NCBI RefSeq assembly: GCF_037975245.1
Contig: NC_092574.1
Coordinates: forward strand, 3,939,001-4,003,000
Reading direction: 5' to 3'
Length of the DNA stretch: 64,000 nucleotides
Source of the DNA: Apostichopus japonicus
Taxonomy: Eukaryota > Echinodermata > Holothuroidea > Aspidochirotida > Stichopodidae
The stretch's first letter is position 1. Each line of letters starts with the position of its first letter. Made by a program: the position numbers and the translations under genes. Positions 42,169 to 56,929 of this stretch are shown piece by piece. The notes below the pieces were generated by a model. It did not search any database. It worked only from the letters and a program-made list of their open reading frames with translations, and was not told the DNA's origin.

Positions 42169-44590
42169 GATCATTACCGCACATTCGATTCATCGGTACC
42201 GAACATACGATTTATCGGCAACGCACATTCGATTAATCGGAACCGCACATTCGATTGATCGGCACCGCACATTCGATTTATCGTCACCGCACATTCGATG
42301 GATCGGTACGGCACATTCGATTGATCGGTACCGCACATTCGATTTATCGGTACCGCAAATTCGATTTATCGGTACCGCAAATTCGATTTATCGGTACCAC
42401 ACATTCCATTGTTCGGTACCGCACATTCGATTTATCGGTTCCGCACTTTCGATTTATCGGCACCGCATATTCGATTGATCCTCACCGCAAATTCAATTTA
42501 TCGGCACCGCACATTCGATTGATCGATACCGCACATTCGATTGATCGGCTCCGCACATTCGATCTATCGGTACCGCACATTCGATTGTTTGGTACCTCAC
42601 AATCGATTTATCGGTTCCGCACTTCGATTTATCGGCACCGCACATTCGATTGATCGATAAGGCACATTCGATTGATCGGTACCGCACATTCGATTGATCG
42701 GTACCGCACATTCGATTGTTTGGTACCTCACAATCGATTTATCGGTTCCGCACTTTGATTTATCGGCACCGCACATTCGATTGTTGGATAAGGCACATTC
42801 GATTGATCGGTACCGCACATTCGATTGATCGGTACCGCACATTCGACTTATCGGCAACGCACATTCGATTTATCGGTACCGCACATTCGATTGATCCTCA
42901 CCGCAAATTCGATTTATCGGCACCGCACATTCGATTGATCGGTACCGCACATTCGATTGATCGGCTCCGCACATTCGATTGATCGGCACCGCACATTCGA
43001 TTGATCGGTACCGCACATTCGATTGACGGTTCCGCACATTTCATTGATCGGTAACGCACATTCGATTTAACGGCAACGCACAATCGATTGATCGGTACCG
43101 CACATTCGATTTATCGGTACCGCACATTCGATTGATCGGTTCCGCACATTCGATTTAAAGGTACTGTACATTCGTTTGATCGATACCGCACATTCGATTG
43201 ATCGGCACCGCATTATTGATTGATCGGTACCGAACATTCAATTTATCGGTAACGCACATTCAATTTATCGGTATCGCACATTCGATTGATCGGTATCGCA
43301 CATTCGATTGATCGGTACCGCACATTCGATTTATCGGTACCGCACATTCGATTGTTCGGTACCGCACATTCGATTTATCGGCAACGCACATTCGATTGAT
43401 CGGTACCGCACATTCGATTGATCGATACCGCACATTCTGTTTATCGGTACCGCACATTCGATTTATCGGTACCGCACATTCCATTTATCGGTACTGCACA
43501 TTCGATTGATCGATACCGCACATTCGATTGATCGGTACCGCACATTCGATTGATCGGTACCGCACATTCGATTTATCCGCGACGTACATTCGATTTATCG
43601 GTACCGCACATTCGACTTATCGGCAACGCACATTCGATTTATCGGTACCGCACATTCGATTGATCAATACCGCACATTCGATTGATCGGTACCGCACTTT
43701 CGATTGATCGGCACCGCACATTCGATTGAACGTAACCGCACATTCGATTAATGGGTACCGTACATTCCATTTATCAGTACCGCACATTCGATTGTTCGGT
43801 ACCGTACAATCAATTTATTGGTACCGCACATTCGATTGATCCTCACCGCAAATTCGATTTATCGGCACCGCACATTCGATTGATCGGTACCGCACTTTCG
43901 ATTGATCGGCACCGCACATTCGATTGATCGTTACCGCACATTCGATTAATGGGTACCGCACATTCCATTTATCGGTACCGCACATTCGATTGTTCGGTAC
44001 CGCACAATCGATTTATTGGTACCGCACATTCGATTGATCGGTACCGCACATTCGATTTATCGGCAACGCACATTCGATTGATCATTACCGCACATTCGAT
44101 TCATCGGTACCGAACATACGATTTATCGGCAACGCACATTCGATTAATCGGTACCGCACATTCGATTGATCGGCACCGCACATTTGATTTATCGTCACCG
44201 CACATTCGATGGATCGGTACGGCACATTCGATTGATCGGTACCGCACATTCGATTTATCGGTACCGCAAATTCGATTTATCGGTACCGCACATTCCATTG
44301 TTCGGTACCGCACATTCGATTTATCGGTTCCGCACTTTCGATTTATCGGTACCGCATATTCGATTGATCCTCACCGCAAATTCAATTTATCGGCACCGCA
44401 CATTCGATTGATCGATACCGCACATTCGATTGATCGGCTCCGCACATTCGATCTATCGGTACCGCACATTCGATTGTTTGGTACCTCACAATCGATTTAT
44501 CGGTTCCGCACTTCGATTTATCGGCACCGCACATTCGATTGATCGATAAGGCACATTCGATTGATCGGTACCGCACATTCGATTGATCGG
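42169..44590. repeat. 1.9-kb offset repeat in region C
   Basis: About 42,169-42,700 matches 44,080-44,590, at offset 1,911 and then 1,889 after one extra unit near 42,361-42,382 in the left copy. Shared markers are 'gattcatcggtaccgaac', 'gatggatcggtacggc', 'gatcggctccgc' and 'gattgtttggtacctcac'. A further copy lies near 59,600-60,100. Confidence 0.7.
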
Positions 44591-44889
44591 TACCGCACAT
44601 TCGATTGATCGGTACCGCACATTCGATTGTTTGGTACCTCACAATCGATTTATCGGTTCCGCACTTTGATTTATCGGCACCGCACATTCGATTGTTGGAT
44701 AAGGCACATTCGATTGATCGGTACCGCACATTCGATTGATCGGTACCGCACATTCGATTGATCGGCACCGCACATTCGATTGAGCGGTACCGCACATTCG
44801 ATTGATCGGTACCGCACATTCGATTTATCGGCAACGCACATTCTATTAATCGGTACTGCACATTCGATTTATCGGTACCGCACATTCGA

Positions 44890-45834
44890 TTGATCGGTAC
44901 CGCACATTCGATTGATCGGAACCGCACATTCGATTTATCGGTACCGCACATTCGATCTATCGGTACCGCACATTCGATTGATCGGTACCGCACATTCGAT
45001 TGTTTGCTGCCTCACAATCGATTTATCGGTTCCGCACTTCGATTTATCGGCACCGCACATTCGATTGATCGATAAGGCACATTCGATTGATCGGTACCGC
45101 ACATTCGATTGATCGGTACCGCACATTCGATTTATCGGCAACGCACATTCGATTTATCGGTACCGCATATTCGATTGATCGATACCGTACATTCGATTTA
45201 TCGGCACCGCACATTCGATTGATCGGTACCGCACATTCGATTGATCGGCACCGCACATTCGATTGATCGGCACCGCACATTCGATTGATCGTTACCGCAC
45301 ATTCGATTAATCGGTATCGCGCATTCCATTTATCGGCAACGCCCATTAGATTAATCGATACCGCACATTCTGTTTGTCGGTACCGCACATTCGATTTATC
45401 GGTACCGCACATTCCATTTATCGTTACTGCACATTCGATTGATCGGTACCGCACATTCGATTGATCGGTACCGCACATTCGATTGATCGGTACCGCACAT
45501 TCGATTTATCGGTACCGCACATTCGATCTATCGGTACCGCACATTCGATTGATCGGTACCGCACATTCGATTGTTTGGTACCTCACAATCGATTTATCGG
45601 TTCCGCACTTCGATTTATCGGCACCGTACATTCGATTGATCGATATGGCACATTCGATTGATCGGTACCGCACATTCGATTGATCGGTACCGCACATTCG
45701 ATTTATCGGCAACGCACATTCGATTTATCGGTACCGCACATTCGATTGATCGATACCGCACATTCGATTTATCGGCACCGCACATTCGATTGATCGGTAC
45801 CGCACATTCGATTGATCGGCACCGCACATTCGAT
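44890..45834. repeat. 571-bp offset repeat in region C
   Basis: Bases of about 44,890-45,263 match 45,461-45,834. The offset is 26 x 22 - 1 because of one 21-bp unit, 'ccgcacttcgattt', that has lost a T. Differences include 'ttgctgcctcac' against 'ttggtacctcac'. Confidence 0.75.
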
Positions 45835-46777
45835 TAATCGGTACCGAACATTCTATTTATCGGCAACGCACATTCGATTTATCGGTACCGCACATTCGAT
45901 TGATCGATACCGCACATTCGATTTATCGGCACCGCACATTCGATTGATCGGTACCGCACATTCGATTGATCGATACCGCACATTCTCTTTATCGGTACCG
46001 CACATTCGATTTATCGGTACCGCACATTCCATTGATCGGTACCGCACATTCGATTTATCGGCAACGCACATTCGATTGATCGGCACCGCACATTCGATTG
46101 ATCCTTACCGCACATTCGATTAATCGGTATCGCACATTCCATTTATCGGCAATGCACATTCGATTAATCGGTACCGCACATTCAATTGATCGGCAACGCA
46201 CATTCGATTAATCGGCAACGCACATTCGATTTATCGGTACCGCACATTCGATTGATCGATACCGCACATTCGATTTATCGGCAGCGCACATTCGATTGAT
46301 CGGTACCGCACATTCGATTGATCGGCACCGCACATTCGATCGATCGTCACCGCACATTCGATTGATCGTTACTGCACATTCGATTAATCGGTATCGCACA
46401 TTCCATTTATCGGCAACGCACATTCGATTAATCGGTACCGCACATTCAATTGATCGGTACCGCACATTCGATTGATCGGCACCGCACATTCGATTGATCG
46501 GCACCGCACATTCGATTGATCGGTACCGCACATTCGATTTATCGGTACCGCACATTCGATTTATCGGTACCGCACATTCGATTGATCGGTACCGCACATT
46601 CCATTGTTCGGTACCGCACATTCGATTTATCGGCAACGTACATTCGATTGATCGGTACCGCACATTCGATTGATCGATACCGCACATTCTCTTTATCGGT
46701 ACCGCACATTCGATTTATCGGTACCGCACATTCCATTGATCGGTACCGCACATTCGATTTATCGGTACCGCACATTC

Positions 46778-47290
46778 GATTGACGGTTCCGCACATTTCA
46801 TTGATCGGTAACGCACATTCGATTTAACGGCAACGCACAATCGATTAATCGGTACCGCACATTCGATTTATCGGTACCGCACATTCGATTGATCGGTTCC
46901 GCACATTCGATTTATAGGTACTGTACATTCGTTTGATCGATACCGCACATTCGATTGATCGGCACCGCATTATTGATTGATCGGTACCGAACATTCGATT
47001 TATCGGTAACGCACATTCAATTTATCGGTATCGCACATTCGATTGATCGGTACCGCACATTCGATTGATCGGTACCGCACATTCGATTTATCGGTACCGC
47101 ACATTCGATTAATCGGTACCGCACATTCGATTTATCGTTACCGCACATTCGATTGATCCTCACCGAAAATTCGATTTATCGGCACCGCACATTCGATTGA
47201 TCGGTTCCGCACATTCGATCGATCGGTACCGCACATTCGATTGATCGGCACCGCACATTCGATTGATCATTACCGCACATTCGATTAATC
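46778..47290. repeat. 0.5-kb module repeated 16.49 kb away
   Basis: This stretch, from the 'gattgacgg' unit through 'gatcctcaccgaaaattcg' to 'gatcattaccgc', matches about 63,268-63,780 at a constant offset of 16,490 bp. Related but rearranged modules occur near 56.7-57.1 and 58.5-58.9 kb. Confidence 0.7.
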
Positions 47291-48039
47291 GGTACCGAAC
47301 ATTCGATTTATCGGCAATGCACATTCGATTAATCGGTACCGCACATTCGATTGATCGGCACCGCACATTCGATTTATCGTAACCGCACATTCGATGGATC
47401 GGTACTCCACATTCGATTGATCGGTACCGCACATTCGATTTATCGGTACCGCAAATTCGATTTATCGGTACCGCACATTCGATCGATCGGTACCGCACAT
47501 TCGATTGTTCGGTACCGCACAATCGATTTATCGGTTCCGCACTTTCGATTTATCGGCACCGCATATTCGATTGATCCTCACCGCAAATTCGATTTATCGG
47601 CACCGCACATTCGATTGATCGATACCGCACATTCGATTGATCGGCACCGCACATTCGATCTATCGGTACCGCACATTCGATTGTTTGGTACCTCACAATC
47701 GATTTATCGGTTCCGCACTTCGATTTATCGGTATCGCACATTCCATTTATCGGCAACGCACATTCGATTAATCGGTACCGCACATTCAATTGATCGGCAA
47801 CGCACATTCGATTAATCGGCAACGCACATTCGATTTATCGGTATCGCACATTCGATTGATCGATACCGCACATTCGATTTATCGGCACCGCACATTCCAT
47901 TGATCGGTACCGCACATTCGATTGATCGGCACCGCACATTCGATTGATCGGCACCGCACATTCGATTGATCGGCACCGCACATTCGATTAATCGGTATCG
48001 CACATTCCATTTATCGGCAACGCACATTCGATTGATCGG

Positions 48040-49416
48040 TACCGCACATTCAATTGATCGGTACCGCACATTCGATTGATCGGCACCGCACATTCCATTG
48101 TTCGGTACCGCACATTCGATTTATCGGCAACGCACATTCGATTGATCGGTACCGCACATTCGATTGATCGATACCGCACATTCTGTTTATCGGTACCGCA
48201 CATTCGATTTATCGGTACCGCACATTCCATTTATCGGTACCGCACATACGATTTATCGGTACCGCACATTCGATATATCGGTACCGCACATTCGATTGAT
48301 CGGTACCGCACATTCGATTGATCGGTACCGCACATTCGATTTATCGGCACCGCACATTCGATTAATCGGTACCGAACATTCGATTTATCGGTACCGCACA
48401 TTCGATTGTTCGGTACCGCACATTCGATTGATCGGTACCGCACATTCGATTTATCGTTACCGCACATTCGATTGATCGGTACCGCACATTCGATTTATCG
48501 TTACCGCACATCGATTGATCCTCACCGCAAATTCGATTTATCGGCACCGCACATTCGATTGATCGGTTCCGCACATTCGATTGATCGGTACCGCACATTC
48601 GATTGATCGGTACCGCACATTCGATTGATCATTACCGCACATTCGATTAATCGGTACCGAACATTCGATTTATCGGCAACGCACATTCGATTTATCGGTA
48701 CCGCATATTCGATTGATCGATACCGTACATTCGATTTATCGGCACCGCACATTCGATTGATCGGTACCGCACATTCAATTGATCGGTACCGCACATTCGA
48801 TTGATCGGCACCGCACATTCCATTGTTCGGTACCGCACATTCGATTTATCGGCAACGCACATTCGATTGATCGGTACCGCACATTCGATTGATCGATACC
48901 GCACATTCTGTTTATCGGTACCGCACATTCGATTTATCGGTACCGCACATTCCATTTATCGGTACCGCACATACGATTTATCGGTACCGCACATTCGATA
49001 TATCGGTACCGCACATTCGATTGATCGGTACCGCACATTCGATTGATCGGTACCGCACATTCGATTTATCGGCACCGCACATTCGATTAATCGGTACCGA
49101 ACATTCGATTTATCGGTACCGCACATTCGATTGTTCGGTACCGCACATTCGATTGATCGGTACCGCACATTCGATTTATCGTTACCGCACATTCGATTGA
49201 TCGGTACCGCACATTCGATTTATCGTTACCGCACATTCGATTGATCCTCACCGCAAATTCGATTTATCGGCACCGCACATTCGATTGATCGGTTCCGCAC
49301 ATTCGATTGATCGGTACCGCACATTCGATTGATCGGTACCGCACATTCGATTGATCATTACCGCACATTCGATTAATCGGTACCGAACATTCGATTTATC
49401 GGCAACGCACATTCGA
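48040..49416. repeat. 725-bp repeat nested in the 4.8-kb unit
   Basis: Bases of about 48,040-48,690 match 48,765-49,416. The offset is 33 x 22 - 1 up to the 21-bp unit 'cgcacatcgattg' near 48,508 and 33 x 22 beyond it, because only the left copy has that one-base deletion. The pair recurs in the second 4.8-kb copy, near 52,806-54,182. Confidence 0.8.
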
Positions 49417-50315
49417 TTAATAGGTACCGCACATTCGATTTATCGGCAACGCACATTCGATTGATCGATACCGCACATTCGATTTATCAGCACCGCACAT
49501 TCGATTGATCGGTACCGCACATTCGATTGATCGGCACCGCACATTCGATTAATCGGTATCGCACATTCCATTTATCGGCAACGCACATTCGATTAATCGG
49601 TACCGCACATTCAATTGATCGGCAACGCACATTCGATTAATCGGCAACGCACATTCGATTTATCGGTACCGCACATTCGATTGATCGATACCGCACATTC
49701 GATTTATCGGCACCGCACATTCGATTGATCGGTACCGCACATTCGATCGATCGGCACCGCACATTCGATTGATCGTTACTGCACATTCGATTAATCGGTA
49801 TCGCACATTCCATTTATCGGCAACGCACATTCGATTAATCGGTACCGCACATTCGATTGATCGGTACCGAACATTCGATTTATCGGTACCGCACATTCGA
49901 TTGTTCGGTACCGCACATTCGATTGATCGGTACCGCACATTCGATTTATCGTTACCGCACATTCGATTGATCGGTACCGCACATTCGATTTATCGTTACC
50001 GCACATTCGATTGATCCTCACCGCAAATTCGATTTATCGGCACCGCACATTCGATTGATCGGTTCCGCACATTCGATTGATCGGTACCGCACATTCGATT
50101 GATCGGTACCGCACATTCGATTGATCATTACCGCACATTCGATTAATCGGTACCGAACATTCGATTTATCGGCAACGCACATTCGATTAATAGGTACCGC
50201 ACATTCGATTTATCGGTACCGCACATTCGATTGATCGATACCGCACATTCGATTTATCAGCACCGCACATTCGATTGATCGGTACCGCACATTCGATTGA
50301 TCGGCACCGCACATT
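49091..50315. repeat. 770-bp repeat nested in the 4.8-kb unit
   Basis: Bases of about 49,091-49,545 match 49,861-50,315 at offset 770 (35 x 22), sharing 'gattaataggtaccgc' and 'gatttatcagcacc'. The copies differ at 'ggcaacgc' near 49,448 against 'ggtaccgc'. The pair is repeated in the second 4.8-kb copy. Confidence 0.75.
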
Positions 50316-51812
50316 CGATTGATCGGCACCGCACATTCGATTGATCGTTACCGCACATTCGATTAATCGGTATCGCACATTCCATTTATCGGCAACGCAC
50401 ATTCGATTAATCGGTACCGCACATTCAATTGATCGGCAACGCACATTCGATTAATCGGCAACGCACATTCGATTTATCGGTACCGCACATTCGATTGATC
50501 GATACCGCACATTCGATTTATCGGCACCGCACATTCGATTGATCGGTACCGCACATTCGATCGATCGGCACCGCACATTCGATTGATCGTTAACGCACAT
50601 TCGATTAATCGGTATCGCACATTCCATTTATCGGCAACGCACATTCGATTAATCGGTACCGCACATTCGATTGATCGGTACCGCACATTCGATTGATCGG
50701 CACCGCACATTCGATTGATCGGAACCGCACATTCGATTGATCGGTACCGCACATTCGATTTATCGGTACCGCACATTCGATTTATCGGTACCGCACATTC
50801 GATTGATCGGTACCGCACATTCCATTGTTCGGTACCGCACATTCGATTTATCGGCAACGCACATTCGATTGATCGGTACCGCACATTCGATTGATCGGCA
50901 CCGCACATTCGATTGATCGGCACCGCACATTCGATTGATCGTTACCGAACATTTGATTAATCGGTATCGCACATTCCATTTATCGGCAACGCACATTCGA
51001 TTAATCGGTACCGCACATTCAATTGATCGGCAACGCACATTCGATTAATCGGCAACGCACATTCGATTTATCGGTACCGCACATTCGATTGATCGATACC
51101 GCACATTCGATTTATCGGCACCGCACATTCGATTGATCGGCACCGCACATTCGATTGATCGGCACCGCACATTCGATTGATCGTTACTGCACATTCGATT
51201 AATCGGTACCGCACATTCCATTTATCGGCAACGCACATTCGATTAATCGGTACCGCACATTCAATTGATCGGTACCGCACATTCGATTGATCGGCACCGC
51301 ACATTCGATTGATCGGCACCGCACATTCGATTGATCGGTACCGCACATTCGATTTATCGGTACCGGACATTCGATTTATCGGTACCGCACATTCGATTGA
51401 TCGGTACCGCACATTCCATTGTTCTGTACCGCACATTCGATTTATCGGCAACGCACATTCGATTGATCGGTACCGCACATTCGATTGATCGATACCGCAC
51501 ATTCTGTTTATCGGTACCGCACATTCGATTTATCGGTACCGCACATTCCATTTATCGGTACCGCACATACGATTTATCGGTACCGCACATTCGATTGACG
51601 GTTCCGCACATTTCATTGATCGGTAACGCACATTCGATTTATCGGTACCGCACATTCGATTGATCCGCACATTCGATTTATAGGTACTGTACATTCGTTT
51701 GATCGATACCGCACATTCGATTGATCGGCACCGCATTATTGATTGATCGGTTCCGCACATTCGATTTATAGGTACTGTACATTCGATTGATCATTACCGC
51801 ACATTCGATTAA

Positions 51813-54800
51813 TCGGTACCGCACATTCGATTGATCGGTACCGCACATTCGATTTATCGGTACCGCACATTCGATTAATCGGTACCGCACATTCGATTTA
51901 TCGTTACCGCACATTCGATTGATCCTCACCGAAAATTCGATTTATCGGCACCGCACATTCGATTGATCGGTTCCGCACATTCGATCGATCGGTACCGCAC
52001 ATTCGATTGATCGGCACCGCACATTCGATTGATCATTACCGCACATTCGATTAATCGGTACCGAACATTCGATTTATCGGCAATGCACATTCGATTAATC
52101 GGTACCGCACATTCGATTGATCGGCACCGCACATTCGATTTATCGTAACCGCACATTCGATGGATCGGTACTCCACATTCGATTGATCGGTACCGCACAT
52201 TCGATTTATCGGTACCGCAAATTCGATTTATCGGTACCGCACATTCGATCGATCGGTACCGCACATTCGATTGTTCGGTACCGCACAATCGATTTATCGG
52301 TTCCGCACTTTCGATTTATCGGCACCGCATATTCGATTGATCCTCACCGCAAATTCGATTTATCGGCACCGCACATTCGATTGATCGATACCGCACATTC
52401 GATTTATCGGCACCGCACATTCGATCTATCGGTACCGCACATTCGATTGTTTGGTACCTCACAATCGATTTATCGGTTCCGCACTTCGATTTATCGGTAT
52501 CGCACATTCCATTTATCGGCAACGCACATTCGATTAATCGGTACCGCACATTCAATTGATCGGCAACGCACATTCGATTAATCGGCAACGCACATTCGAT
52601 TTATCGGTATCGCACATTCGATTGATCGATACCGCACATTCGATTTATCGGCACCGCACATTCCATTGATCGGTACCGCACATTCGATTGATCGGCACCG
52701 CACATTCGATTGATCGGCACCGCACATTCGATTGATCGGCACAGCACATTCGATTAATCGGTATCGCACATTCCATTTATCGGCAACGCACATTCGATTG
52801 ATCGGTACCGCACATTCAATTGATCGGTACCGCACATTCGATTGATCGGCACCGCACATTCCATTGTTCGGTACCGCACATTCGATTTATCGGCAACGCA
52901 CATTCGATTGATCGGTACCGCACATTCGATTGATCGATACCGCACATTCTGTTTATCGGTACCGCACATTCGATTTATCGGTACCGCACATTCCATTTAT
53001 CGGTACCGCACATACGATTTATCGGTACCGCACATTCGATATATCGGTACCGCACATTCGATTGATCGGTACCGCACATTCGATTGATCGGTACCGCACA
53101 TTCGATTTATCGGCACCGCACATTCGATTAATCGGTACCGAACATTCGATTTATCGGTACCGCACATTCGATTGTTCGGTACCGCACATTCGATTGATCG
53201 GTACCGCACATTCGATTTATCGTTACCGCACATTCGATTGATCGGTACCGCACATTCGATTTATCGTTACCGCACATCGATTGATCCTCACCGCAAATTC
53301 GATTTATCGGCACCGCACATTCGATTGATCGGTTCCGCACATTCGATTGATCGGTACCGCACATTCGATTGATCGGTACCGCACATTCGATTGATCATTA
53401 CCGCACATTCGATTAATCGGTACCGAACATTCGATTTATCGGCAACGCACATTCGATTTATCGGTACCGCATATTCGATTGATCGATACCGTACATTCGA
53501 TTTATCGGCACCGCACATTCGATTGATCGGTACCGCACATTCAATTGATCGGTACCGCACATTCGATTGATCGGCACCGCACATTCCATTGTTCGGTACC
53601 GCACATTCGATTTATCGGCAACGCACATTCGATTGATCGGTACCGCACATTCGATTGATCGATACCGCACATTCTGTTTATCGGTACCGCACATTCGATT
53701 TATCGGTACCGCACATTCCATTTATCGGTACCGCACATACGATTTATCGGTACCGCACATTCGATATATCGGTACCGCACATTCGATTGATCGGTACCGC
53801 ACATTCGATTGATCGGTACCGCACATTCGATTTATCGGCACCGCACATTCGATTAATCGGTACCGAACATTCGATTTATCGGTACCGCACATTCGATTGT
53901 TCGGTACCGCACATTCGATTGATCGGTACCGCACATTCGATTTATCGTTACCGCACATTCGATTGATCGGTACCGCACATTCGATTTATCGTTACCGCAC
54001 ATTCGATTGATCCTCACCGCAAATTCGATTTATCGGCACCGCACATTCGATTGATCGGTTCCGCACATTCGATTGATCGGTACCGCACATTCGATTGATC
54101 GGTACCGCACATTCGATTGATCATTACCGCACATTCGATTAATCGGTACCGAACATTCGATTTATCGGCAACGCACATTCGATTAATAGGTACCGCACAT
54201 TCGATTTATCGGCAACGCACATTCGATTGATCGATACCGCACATTCGATTTATCAGCACCGCACATTCGATTGATCGGTACCGCACATTCGATTGATCGG
54301 CACCGCACATTCGATTAATCGGTATCGCACATTCCATTTATCGGCAACGCACATTCGATTAATCGGTACCGCACATTCAATTGATCGGCAACGCACATTC
54401 GATTAATCGGCAACGCACATTCGATTTATCGGTACCGCACATTCGATTGATCGATACCGCACATTCGATTTATCGGCACCGCACATTCGATTGATCGGTA
54501 CCGCACATTCGATCGATCGGCACCGCACATTCGATTGATCGTTACTGCACATTCGATTAATCGGTATCGCACATTCCATTTATCGGCAACGCACATTCGA
54601 TTAATCGGTACCGCACATTCGATTGATCGGTACCGAACATTCGATTTATCGGTACCGCACATTCGATTGTTCGGTACCGCACATTCGATTGATCGGTACC
54701 GCACATTCGATTTATCGTTACCGCACATTCGATTGATCGGTACCGCACATTCGATTTATCGTTACCGCACATTCGATTGATCCTCACCGCAAATTCGATT

Positions 54801-56644
54801 TATCGGCACCGCACATTCGATTGATCGGTTCCGCACATTCGATTGATCGGTACCGCACATTCGATTGATCGGTACCGCACATTCGATTGATCATTACCGC
54901 ACATTCGATTAATCGGTACCGAACATTCGATTTATCGGCAACGCACATTCGATTAATAGGTACCGCACATTCGATTTATCGGTACCGCACATTCGATTGA
55001 TCGATACCGCACATTCGATTTATCAGCACCGCACATTCGATTGATCGGTACCGCACATTCGATTGATCGGCACCGCACATTCGATTGATCGGCACCGCAC
55101 ATTCGATTGATCGTTACCGCACATTCGATTAATCGGTATCGCACATTCCATTTATCGGCAACGCACATTCGATTAATCGGTACCGCACATTCAATTGATC
55201 GGCAACGCACATTCGATTAATCGGCAACGCACATTCGATTTATCGGTACCGCACATTCGATTGATCGATACCGCACATTCGATTTATCGGCACCGCACAT
55301 TCGATTGATCGGTACCGCACATTCGATCGATCGGCACCGCACATTCGATTGATCGTTAACGCACATTCGATTAATCGGTATCGCACATTCCATTTATCGG
55401 CAACGCACATTCGATTAATCGGTACCGCACATTCGATTGATCGGTACCGCACATTCGATTGATCGGCACCGCACATTCGATTGATCGGCACCGCACATTC
55501 GATTGATCGGTACCGCACATTCGATTTATCGGTACCGCACATTCGATTTATCGGTACCGCACATTCGATTGATCGGTACCGCACATTCCATTGTTCGGTA
55601 CCGCACATTCGATTTATCGGCAACGCACATTCGATTGATCGGTACCGCACATTCGATTGATCGGCACCGCACATTCGATTGATCGGCACCGCACATTCGA
55701 TTGATCGGCACCGAACATTTGATTAATCGGTATCGCACATTCCATTTATCGGCAACGCACATTCGATTAATCGGTACCGCACATTCAATTGATCGGCAAC
55801 GCACATTCGATTAATCGGCAACGCACATTCGATTTATCGGTACCGCACATTCGATTGATCGATACCGCACATTCGATTTATCGGCACCGCACATTCGATT
55901 GATCGGTACCGCACATTCGATTGATCGGCACCGCACATTCGATTGATCGGCACCGCACATTCGATTGATCGTTACTGCACATTCGATTAATCGGTACCGC
56001 ACATTCCATTTATCGGCAACGCACATTCGATTAATCGGTACCGCACATTCAATTGATCGGTACCGCACATTCGATTGATCGGCACCGCACATTCGATTGA
56101 TCGGCACCGCACATTCGATTGATCGGTACCGCACATTCGATTTATCGGTACCGGACATTCGATTTATCGGTACCGCACATTCGATTGATCGGTACCGCAC
56201 ATTCCATTGTTCTGTACCGCACATTCGATTTATCGGCAACGCACATTCGATTGATCGGTACCGCACATTCGATTGATCGATACCGCACATTCTGTTTATC
56301 GGTACCGCACATTCGATTTATCGGTACCGCACATTCCATTTATCGGTACCGCACATACGATTTATCGGTACCGCACATTCGATTGACGGTTCCGCACATT
56401 TCATTGATCGGTAACGCACATTCGATTTAACGGCAACGCACAATCGATTGATCGGTACCGCACATTCGATTTATCGGTACCGCACATTCGATTGATCCGC
56501 ACATTCGATTTATAGGTACTGTACATTCGTTTGATCGATACCGCACATTCGATTGATCGGCACCGCATTATTGATTGATCGGTTCCGCACATTCGATTTA
56601 TAGGTACTGTACATTCGATTGATCATTACCGCACATTCGATTAA
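51813..56644. repeat. 4.8-kb higher-order tandem in region D, copy 2
   Basis: This copy abuts copy 1 and is about 4,832 bp. It carries one extra 22-bp unit near 55,890 and two extra units near 56,420-56,460, so the offset steps from 4,766 to 4,788 to 4,832. Otherwise it appears almost identical to copy 1. Confidence 0.85.
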
Positions 56645-56929
56645 TCGGTACCGAACATTCGATTTATCGGCAACGCACATTCGATTAATCGGTACCGCAC
56701 ATTCGATTGACGGTTCCGCACATTTCATTGATCGGTAACGCACATTCGATTTAACGGCAACGCACAATCGATTAATCGGTACCGCACATTCGATTTATCG
56801 GTACCGCACATTCGATTGATCGGTTCCGCACATTCGATTTATCGGTACTGTACATTCGTTTGATCGATACCGCACATTCGATTGATCGGCACCGCATTAT
56901 TGATTGATCGGTACCGAACATTCGATTTA

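Larger units (their letters stand above)
29701..46777. repeat. Region C: satellite subfamily rich in 'gataaggc' units
   Basis: Units reading 'gatcgataaggcac' recur through this stretch. They first appear near 25.1 kb and are common to about 45.1 kb. 'cattctgttt' and 'cacatacgattt' units continue from region B. Internal repeats occur at offsets of 1,078, 1,872, 2,970/2,816, 661, 1,911 and 571 bp. The limits were set by eye from variant content and are approximate. No gene, RNA gene or mobile element is visible. Confidence 0.65.
47047..51812. repeat. 4.8-kb higher-order tandem in region D, copy 1
   Basis: This copy is 4,766 bp. It matches copy 2 at a constant offset of 4,766 from about 47,047 to 51,040, including a shared rare 21-bp unit ('cgcacatcgattg' near 48,508 and 53,274). 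Differences I found are few: 'gattgatcgg' against 'gatttatcgg' near 47,638, 'ggcaccgc' against 'ggcacagc' near 47,978, and 'ggaaccgc' against 'ggcaccgc' near 50,722. Confidence 0.88.
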
